This document shows, in pieces, positions 1-4,493 of a stretch of 5,449 bases of DNA (position 1 is its first letter; the number at the start of each line of letters is the position of its first letter). Source of the stretch: Thermoanaerobaculia bacterium. Lineage in GTDB: Bacteria > Acidobacteriota > Thermoanaerobaculia > Multivoradales > JAHEKO01. A program made the position numbers and the translations under genes. Under the pieces are notes generated by a model. It was not told the DNA's origin. It saw only the letters and a list, made by a program, of their open reading frames with translations, and made no database searches. Location of the stretch: positions 1-5,449 of the forward strand of contig JARFQS010000389.1 of the NCBI GenBank assembly GCA_029287645.1, in the 5' to 3' direction.

Positions 1-41
1 GTCGTTGGTCTCGTGGGCTCGGAGATGTGTATAAGAGACAG
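1..41 (+). other. Residual Nextera (Tn5) sequencing adapter, not genomic
   Basis: Bases 8-41 match the Illumina Nextera read-2 transposase adapter as I know it. Bases 23-41 are the 19-nt Tn5 mosaic end (AGATGTGTATAAGAGACAG). Bases 1-7 (gtcgttg) lie where the tail of the i7 index would be and are probably index sequence. The genomic insert therefore begins at base 42. The minus-strand gene that reads into this point is cut by library construction or assembly, not by a biological deletion. Confidence 0.97.
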
Positions 42-402
42 GTGTCCAACCGGGAAATGGCAGGAAGAGCTCGCGCGAGCCCGTTGCCAGAATCAGGCGC
101 TCGCCCTGAACATCGAGGCGACTCCCACGCCGATCGACGACTAGACGTTCAGGAGATACCGCATCGATGACCGAGGCTTCCGAAACAACCTGCGCCCCGG
201 ATCGATGGAGGCGCTCGATCCACCGGAGAGCGGACGCCGGCCGCTGGCTCCGGGACCCAGGTCTCCAAATCTGTCCCCCGGGCGCCGTCGCCTCATCCAC
301 GAGTAGGACGGAGCTGCCCGCTTCGGCCGCAGCGGTTGCGGCAGCCAGGCCCGCAGGGCCGCCACCCACCACCACCACCCGAGCCCGCAGGGACTCAGCC
401 AT
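42..402 (-). CDS. FAD/NAD(P)-dependent oxidoreductase, HcnB-like alpha subunit of D-hydroxyproline dehydrogenase (3' end missing)
   Basis: This is the N-terminal 120 residues of a flavoprotein of the HcnB / D-hydroxyproline dehydrogenase alpha-subunit type; such proteins usually run to about 400-470 residues. The N-terminal dinucleotide-binding fold is clear: VVVVGGGPAGLAAA at residues 9-22 (GxGxxG), a strand ending in the acidic VDE at 35-37, GGQIWR at 42-47, and the second FAD motif ATGSRELFLPFPGW at 106-119. In this enzyme class the subunit passes electrons from the substrate-oxidising beta subunit onwards. The ATG at 402 overlaps the stop of the upstream [2Fe-2S] gene by 8 nt and has a GGAGG 9 nt before it, so translational coupling is likely. 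The frame stays open to base 42, where the sequencing adapter starts. The truncation is technical. Alternatives are other HcnB-like amine dehydrogenase subunits, such as octopine or nopaline oxidase. Confidence 0.9.
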
Positions 403-640
403 CCGTGGCGACCTCCATCTCCGCCCGACAGATCTCCATGCAGGCGCGGCGGTGAGCCTCTCCATCGATGGTGACGCGGCACTCGAAGCAGATCCCCATC
501 GCACACAGTGGGCCTCGACTCTCGCCCTGCGGCGAGCGTCGGAATCCCCAGACCCCCTCATTGATCAGCGCCGCCGCGACAGTATTGCCCTCGTCGGTCT
601 GCACGCGGCGCCCATCGATGCGAATGGCGATCTTCCCCAT
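395..640 (-). CDS. (2Fe-2S)-binding protein, HcnA-like gamma subunit of D-hydroxyproline dehydrogenase
   Basis: A small 81-residue ferredoxin-like protein of the Fer2_4 type found as the small subunit of HcnABC-like dehydrogenases. It begins with the beta-grasp strands MGKIAIRIDGRRV and a helix around NTVAAALI. The four expected cluster ligands are C46, C51 and C54 (C-x4-C-x2-C in CAMGICFEC) and C67 (RRAC). C71 is an additional cysteine. The length matches the family. The inferred role is to relay electrons between the flavins of the two larger subunits in the cytoplasm. I chose the ATG at 640 because it has a strong GGAGGA 10 nt upstream and gives the usual N-terminus. An upstream in-frame GTG at 664 would add eight residues and lies inside the preceding gene. 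The gene starts 4 nt after the beta-subunit stop and overlaps the alpha-subunit start by 8 nt. Confidence 0.92.
   Translation of the reverse strand: MGKIAIRIDGRRVQTDEGNTVAAALINEGVWGFRRSPQGESRGPLCAMGICFECRVTIDGEAHRRACMEICRAEMEVATDG
412..416 (-). promoter_or_regulatory. Ribosome binding site for the alpha-subunit gene
   Basis: GGAGG on the minus strand, 9 nt before the ATG at 402. It lies inside the 3' end of the [2Fe-2S] gene. It fixes the start of the alpha subunit despite the 8-nt overlap of the two genes. Confidence 0.7.
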
Positions 641-644
641 TCGG

Positions 645-1760
645 CTAACTTCCTCCAACCACACGCATGGGGTCGAACGGGCTCGGGTCCAGAGTCGGCT
701 GGCGAGCGACGATCAGGTCCGCAAGAAGCTCACCCGTCGCCAGGGAGGTGGTGATCCCCAGCCCTTCGTGCCCAGCGGCGATCCACAAACCGTCAATCGG
801 CTCCCAGCGCCCGATGAACGGCAAGTTGTCCCTCGAGGCTGGCCGAAAACCGGTCCATGTCCGCAGCACCGAGAGCTCGGCAAGACGCGGCATGTACTCG
901 ATGGCGCGCTCGACCATGGCATGAACAAGGCCTCTATTGACGCTCTTATCCCAGCCCACGAGCTCTCGCGAGGAACCGATCAGCACCTGTTCGGTGGCTC
1001 TCGGCTGCACATTGAAAGCCACCGACTGCCCGCTCATCTGATGCGCACTCTTCAGGTAGCCCAATTCGAGTACCTGGTGACGACAGAAGCCCGGATAGCG
1101 ATCGGTGATCACCAGGTGCCCCTTGCGAGGCTCCAGAGGCAGTGATGGAAGAAGGCGAGCTGACTGTGCTCCAGCGGCGAGAACGATCACGTCGGCCTCG
1201 AACGATCCCGAGTCGCACACGGCGGTGCGGTCTTCCAAAGACAGGACGTTCGAGCCCTCCTTGACTTCGGCCCCCAGCGCGACCGCCTCCTCCATCAGCC
1301 AGCGGACCGCTTTCGGTGCGTAGATGACGCGATCTCCGGGTACCAGCAGCCCTCCGCTGAGGCCAGGGCGCAGCTCCGGCTCCGCTTTGGCCAGATCTGC
1401 GGCACTCAGCTCCTCGACTTCCAGTCCCCTCTCTCGATAGAAGGCCGCTTTGGACGCGAGGAGGGGCAGCTCCTCCTCTTCCGCCGCCACCCAGAGCGTG
1501 CCGCAAGGGTCTTCCTCCCAGAGCTCTCCATGCTGGTCTCCCAGGTCGGACCACAGGCTGCAGGAATGGGAGCTCAGCGCGAACTGCGCCGGGGAGTCGT
1601 CCATCACCGTCAGATGGCCCATCCCGGCCGAGGTCGCGCCGGAACCCACGAAGTCGGCCTCCAGCACGAGGGGACGCAAGCCCCGCCGAGCCAGATAGAG
1701 GGCACAGGCTGCCCCCACGATGCCGCCCCCAACGATCAATGCGTCGTGACGGAGCGTCAC
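645..1760 (-). CDS. FAD-dependent D-amino-acid dehydrogenase (DAO family), HcnC-like beta subunit of D-hydroxyproline dehydrogenase
   Basis: A 371-residue flavoenzyme of the D-amino-acid oxidase / glycine oxidase family and the likely catalytic subunit, oxidising cis-4-hydroxy-D-proline to the cyclic imine. The Rossmann motif DALIVGGGIVGAA is at residues 6-18 (G11, G13, G16), with E34 ending the second strand as the ribose-binding acid. SGATSAG is at 40-46, AAGAQS at 195-200, and the C-terminal FAD region contains RTWTGFRP (300-307), DNLPFIG (311-317) and GHEGLGITTSLATGELLAD (330-348). No signal peptide or membrane segment is visible. I chose the GTG at 1760 because it overlaps the epimerase stop by 4 nt (GTGA) and puts GxGxxG at the usual distance. 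A GGAGG lies 12 nt upstream, a rather long spacing. The longer open frame up to 1919 is only the shadow of the epimerase gene. The substrate is inferred from the neighbours; another cyclic D-amino acid is possible. Confidence 0.92.
   Translation of the reverse strand: MTLRHDALIVGGGIVGAACALYLARRGLRPLVLEADFVGSGATSAGMGHLTVMDDSPAQFALSSHSCSLWSDLGDQHGELWEEDPCGTLWVAAEEEELPLLASKAAFYRERGLEVEELSAADLAKAEPELRPGLSGGLLVPGDRVIYAPKAVRWLMEEAVALGAEVKEGSNVLSLEDRTAVCDSGSFEADVIVLAAGAQSARLLPSLPLEPRKGHLVITDRYPGFCRHQVLELGYLKSAHQMSGQSVAFNVQPRATEQVLIGSSRELVGWDKSVNRGLVHAMVERAIEYMPRLAELSVLRTWTGFRPASRDNLPFIGRWEPIDGLWIAAGHEGLGITTSLATGELLADLIVARQPTLDPSPFDPMRVVGGS
651..656 (-). promoter_or_regulatory. Ribosome binding site deciding the [2Fe-2S] subunit start
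   Basis: GGAGGA on the minus strand, 10 nt before the ATG at 640. It sits in the last codons of the beta-subunit gene. It favours the 81-residue product over the longer GTG-initiated version. Confidence 0.7.
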
Positions 1761-2719
1761 CGGGCGCTGAAGCCTCCGCGGAAGAAATCTTCGGGGTCGA
1801 AAAGAAGGGTCGAACGGGCCGTGATGAACGCCCTGCCCTGGATGTGGGGAATCAACTCTCCGTCTCGTTCGGACAACCACCCGACGAATCGGCTGCCGGT
1901 AATGCTCTCCTGCCGCCATCGCTGGCCGACTGACAGCTCCCCGCGGGCGTGCAGGACCGCCAGTTTGGCCGAAGTCCCTGTTCCACAGGGCGACCGGTCG
2001 TACTCACCACCTGGGCAAAGCACGAAGTTCCGGCTATCGGCATCCTCGCGGGTCGGTGCGCTGAAGAGCTCCACGTGGTCGATGACCTCGCCTTCGTCCA
2101 CCAGGCCGAGCTCATCGAGTCGGGTGCGAATCCTCGACGTGGTTTCCAGAAGTCGATCGAGGTTCTCGAGCTCGAGTGACAGATCCTCGAGATGGGTCAG
2201 AAAGAACCAGTTCCCACCCCAGGCCACATCGCCCTCGAGCGGACCCAGGCCTGGGACTTCGATCTGGACCCCCAGGGAATGGCACCGGGCAGGTACGTTC
2301 TCGAAGGTCACCGTGCCATCAGCTGCAAGCTCTGCAGCAACGCTACCCACCGGGGTATCGAGTCGTACCTCCCGACCCTGCAAGCGTCCCAGGTGAGCCA
2401 GAGTCCGGACCACACCGATCAACCCGTGCCCGCACATTCCCAGATATCCCACGTTGTTGAAGAAGATCACTCCCGCCAGGGAGCCCTCCTCCACCGGAGG
2501 GGTCAGCAGCGCTCCGACCACCGCATCGTGGCCACGCGGCTCGCAAACCACCGCCCGTCTGAGGTGGTCGTGGTGTGCCTCGAGGTCGTCACGACGAGCC
2601 TGCATCGAGTCGCCTTCACAGGTAGGCCAACCCTGGGTCACCACCCGGGTCGGTTCCCCTTCGGTGTGCGAATCCACGACCTCGATCGCGGATGGATAGT
2701 CCTTCCCGGCGCTGCGCAT
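1757..2719 (-). CDS. 4-hydroxyproline 2-epimerase (proline racemase family)
   Basis: A 320-residue cytoplasmic enzyme of the proline racemase family, length typical. It is expected to interconvert trans-4-hydroxy-L-proline and cis-4-hydroxy-D-proline, the entry step of hydroxyproline catabolism. The N-terminal IEVVDSHTEGEPTRVV at residues 12-27 is the family signature. The first active-site loop is NVGYLGMCGHGLIG with C96 and H98; the second is DRSPCGTGTSA with D241 and C245. Both acid/base positions are cysteines, as in epimerases and racemases; trans-3-hydroxy-L-proline dehydratases replace one of them. Being first in an operon with D-hydroxyproline dehydrogenase subunits supports the 4-hydroxyproline substrate over proline. 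I chose the ATG at 2719 because it leaves a short 11-residue lead before the conserved domain. An in-frame ATG at 2782 would add 21 residues unlike the family. Neither start has a good Shine-Dalgarno sequence. The stop overlaps the next gene's GTG by 4 nt. Confidence 0.9.
   Translation of the reverse strand: MRSAGKDYPSAIEVVDSHTEGEPTRVVTQGWPTCEGDSMQARRDDLEAHHDHLRRAVVCEPRGHDAVVGALLTPPVEEGSLAGVIFFNNVGYLGMCGHGLIGVVRTLAHLGRLQGREVRLDTPVGSVAAELAADGTVTFENVPARCHSLGVQIEVPGLGPLEGDVAWGGNWFFLTHLEDLSLELENLDRLLETTSRIRTRLDELGLVDEGEVIDHVELFSAPTREDADSRNFVLCPGGEYDRSPCGTGTSAKLAVLHARGELSVGQRWRQESITGSRFVGWLSERDGELIPHIQGRAFITARSTLLFDPEDFFRGGFSAR
1773..1777 (-). promoter_or_regulatory. Possible ribosome binding site for the beta-subunit GTG start
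   Basis: GGAGG on the minus strand, 12 nt before the GTG at 1760, inside the 3' end of the epimerase gene. The spacing is longer than ideal, so the 4-nt stop/start overlap may contribute to initiation by translational coupling. Confidence 0.45.
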
Positions 2720-2775
2720 CTCAGCTGCTGATTGTATAGACTTCCATTGGACCCACCGAGGTGCTGGCAGCAAAG

Positions 2776-2807
2776 CCGACATCGCTTGGTGAATGCGAAT
2801 CTGTCGG
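2776..2807. repeat. Imperfect inverted repeat in the divergent promoter region
   Basis: The left arm CCGACATCGC (2776-2785) pairs with the right arm GCGA (2795-2798) plus TGTCGG (2802-2807). There is a 3-nt bulge (atc) in the right arm and a 9-nt loop. It could be an operator dyad or a leader hairpin upstream of the peptidase gene. A 10-bp interrupted match in GC-rich DNA may also be chance. Confidence 0.35.
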
Positions 2808-2842
2808 TGGCACGCCTACGGGCCACCCAGTCGATTTCCGAG

Positions 2843-2847
2843 GGAGG
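2843..2847 (+). promoter_or_regulatory. Ribosome binding site for the Xaa-Pro aminopeptidase
   Basis: GGAGG within agggagggaa, 8 nt before the ATG at 2856. This strong, well-spaced site selects that start over an upstream in-frame ATG at 2793. Confidence 0.85.
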
Positions 2848-2855
2848 GAACTCCA

Positions 2856-4244
2856 ATGCTGTCCACAGAGACCTACACCCAGCGCCGCCTTCAGCTGAAG
2901 GAAGCCATGGGCTCGGGGCTGATCCTGTTCCTGGGTCACGACGAGAGTCCGATGAACTATTTGGACAATCCCTACCCGTTTCGCCAGGACACCTCGTTCC
3001 TGTACTACTTCGGTATCGACTCACCCGGCTTGGCGGGGTTGATCGACGTCGACGGGGACGCGGTCTCCCTCTTCGGCGACGATGCCACCCTGGACGAGAT
3101 CGTCTGGACAGGGCCTCAGCGTACCCTCGCAGAACAGGGCGCTCGAGTCGGCGTTGCAGAGTGCCACCCCCTCTCGAAGCTCGAGGAAATCGTCGGCGAG
3201 GGCACCGACAGCGGAAGGATTGTCCATTTCCTGCCCCCCAGTCGAGCCGAGATCATCCTCAAGACGGAGAAGCTGCTCAGGATCCCGAGCTCGGACGTTG
3301 CGCAATGTGCTTCCAAGGAACTGATCCGAGCCGTCGTCGAGCAGAGGGTGGTGAAGTCAGACGAGGAGATCGCAGAGATCGAGAAAGCACTCTCGATAGC
3401 TGCCGACATGCACACTCTGGCCATGCGCATGAGCCGGCCCGGCATGAAAGAGCAGGAGATCGTGGGAGCTATCGACGGATTGGTGAGCAGTCAGGGATCC
3501 GCCTTGGCCTTTCCGATCATCTTCTCGAAGCACGGCGAGGTCCTGCACAACCACAAGCATGTCAATACGCTCGAGGAAGGGGATCTGGTGATCCTGGACG
3601 CCGGCGCCAACTCCCTGACGCACTACGCGAGCGACATCACCAGGACATTCCCAATCGGTCTCCCGTTCGATGATCGGCAGCAGCAGATCTATGAGACCGT
3701 CCTCGAGGCACAGATGGACGCCATCGAAGCTGTCGCTCCCGAAACTCGGTTCGAGGACATTCACCTCCTGGCATGTCGACGGCTCACCGAGGGCCTCCAG
3801 AAGATGGGGCTCATGAAGGGTGATGTCGAAGCGTCTGTGGAGGCGGGTGCCCATGCCCTCTTCTTCCCGCATGGCCTCGGCCACATGATGGGACTCGACG
3901 TTCACGACATGGAGGGCCTGAGCGAGGACCTGGTCGGCTACGGCGACGAAGCCGAGCGCAATCCGCAGTTCGGACGCCGCTCGCTCCGGCTGGCGCGTGC
4001 CCTCAAGCCGGGGTTCGTCGTCACCATCGAGCCCGGCCTCTACTTCATTCCCGATCTGATCGATCAGTGGCGCGAGGCGGGGCAGCACTCCGACTTCATC
4101 GCCTACGAGAACCTGGACGCCTGGAAGGACTTCGGCGGAGTGAGGATCGAAGACGATGTCCTGGTGACCGAAGACGGATACCGGGTTCTCGGCGAGCCCA
4201 TCCCGAAGGCCATCGAAGACGTCGAGATGCTCACCACAACCTAG
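2856..4244 (+). CDS. Xaa-Pro aminopeptidase (aminopeptidase P, peptidase family M24B)
   Basis: A 462-residue metallopeptidase that removes an N-terminal residue preceding proline. An aminopeptidase P N-terminal domain covers about residues 4-135 (RQDTSFLYYFGIDSPGLAGL at 43-62 is typical), and the M24 pita-bread catalytic domain about 174-445. All five dinuclear metal ligands are visible: D248 (LVILDAGA), D260 (YASDITRTFP), H343 (HGLGHMMGLDVHD), E392 (VTIEPGLYF) and E432 (GGVRIEDDVLV). No signal peptide is seen, so it is probably cytoplasmic and acts on imported peptides. The D-to-D spacing is 12 residues rather than the 11 of E. coli PepP, which I recall as normal for this subfamily. The ATG at 2856 has a GGAGG 8 nt upstream. 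The gene is divergent from the hydroxyproline operon, and the two may act together on proline- and hydroxyproline-rich peptides. Strict prolidase (dipeptidase) activity cannot be excluded, but the N-terminal domain favours aminopeptidase P. Confidence 0.94.
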   Translation: MLSTETYTQRRLQLKEAMGSGLILFLGHDESPMNYLDNPYPFRQDTSFLYYFGIDSPGLAGLIDVDGDAVSLFGDDATLDEIVWTGPQRTLAEQGARVGVAECHPLSKLEEIVGEGTDSGRIVHFLPPSRAEIILKTEKLLRIPSSDVAQCASKELIRAVVEQRVVKSDEEIAEIEKALSIAADMHTLAMRMSRPGMKEQEIVGAIDGLVSSQGSALAFPIIFSKHGEVLHNHKHVNTLEEGDLVILDAGANSLTHYASDITRTFPIGLPFDDRQQQIYETVLEAQMDAIEAVAPETRFEDIHLLACRRLTEGLQKMGLMKGDVEASVEAGAHALFFPHGLGHMMGLDVHDMEGLSEDLVGYGDEAERNPQFGRRSLRLARALKPGFVVTIEPGLYFIPDLIDQWREAGQHSDFIAYENLDAWKDFGGVRIEDDVLVTEDGYRVLGEPIPKAIEDVEMLTTT

Positions 4245-4263
4245 GTCTCACTACCTCGAACGT

Positions 4264-4285
4264 CAGCTGGCGCCAACGCCAGCTG
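4264..4285 (+). terminator. Stem-loop downstream of the peptidase gene, possible terminator
   Basis: A perfect 9-bp inverted repeat, CAGCTGGCG / CGCCAGCTG, with a 4-nt loop (ccaa), 19 nt after the peptidase stop codon. The placement fits a transcript end. It is followed by cttcaagcc instead of a T-tract, so it is not a textbook intrinsic terminator. It may instead protect an mRNA 3' end or support Rho-dependent termination. Confidence 0.5.
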
Positions 4286-4478
4286 CTTCAAGCCCCAAGC
4301 CCTCGAGGATCGGCCGGCCGTGGACCGGTCGCCGCGGCCCTCCACGAGGTGATCACGGTCATACCCGACCGCACCGCACATCTCTAGACTGGGCCCGACA
4401 AGCAAGGTTCCCAGCGACAGCTCGAGGTCCATTCACGACCCGAGCCTTCTACATTCGCTAGTGTTGAGACCTTCAATC

Positions 4479-4484
4479 AGGGAG
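4479..4484 (+). promoter_or_regulatory. Ribosome binding site for the porin gene
   Basis: AGGGAG, 9 nt before the ATG at 4494, in an A/T-richer stretch. It supports this start over the in-frame ATG at 4509. Confidence 0.75.
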
Positions 4485-4493
4485 ATTATTTCC

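Larger units (their letters stand above)
2720..2855. promoter_or_regulatory. Divergent intergenic region between the hydroxyproline operon and the peptidase gene
   Basis: These 136 bp separate two gene starts pointing away from each other, so promoters for both directions are expected here. On the minus strand I see a TACAAT (2736-2731) resembling a -10 box, but no convincing -35 partner at 16-18 nt. I find no clear sigma-70 promoter for the plus strand. The region also holds an imperfect dyad (2776-2807) and the sequence ATTGTATAGAC (2731-2741). A shared control region is inferred from the arrangement only. Confidence 0.5.
4245..4493. other. Intergenic region between the peptidase and porin genes
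   Basis: These 249 bp hold no gene I can support. Features visible are the perfect stem-loop at 4264-4285, a GC-rich stretch with short palindromes (CGGCCGGCCG at 4311-4320), and the porin's ribosome binding site at the right end. A promoter for the porin is expected here, but the best -10-like word (TACATT, 4450-4455) has no good -35 partner. The short open frames on both strands lack ribosome binding sites and familiar composition. Confidence 0.6.

Noticed and set aside
23..41. Tn5 mosaic end as evidence of a natural Tn5/IS50 insertion
   Set aside because: The mosaic end is the engineered 19-nt form and is joined to the Nextera primer sequence at 8-22, so it is library adapter.
167..1145. 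Long plus-strand open frames across the dehydrogenase subunit genes
   Set aside because: Their translations are Arg/Pro/Ser-rich and unlike any family I know. The minus strand holds conserved FAD and [2Fe-2S] motifs over the same bases.
2156..2196. Cluster of CTCGAG words resembling a short repeat
   Set aside because: On the coding strand these are Leu-Glu codons (CTC GAG) in an acidic helix, LEDLSLELENL, of the epimerase. The pattern is explained by protein sequence and codon choice.
3597..3635. One extra residue between the two metal-binding aspartates of the M24 peptidase, compared with E. coli PepP
   Set aside because: The flanking motifs are intact, and I recall the 12-residue spacing as usual in this aminopeptidase P subfamily. 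It is not evidence of a defect.
3357..4088. A 243-codon open frame on the minus strand inside the peptidase gene
   Set aside because: It is the reverse complement of the M24 catalytic domain, whose metal ligands are all intact on the plus strand.
4241..4432. A 63-codon minus-strand open frame in the peptidase-porin gap
   Set aside because: It has no ribosome binding site, runs through the stem-loop, and its translation has no recognisable features.
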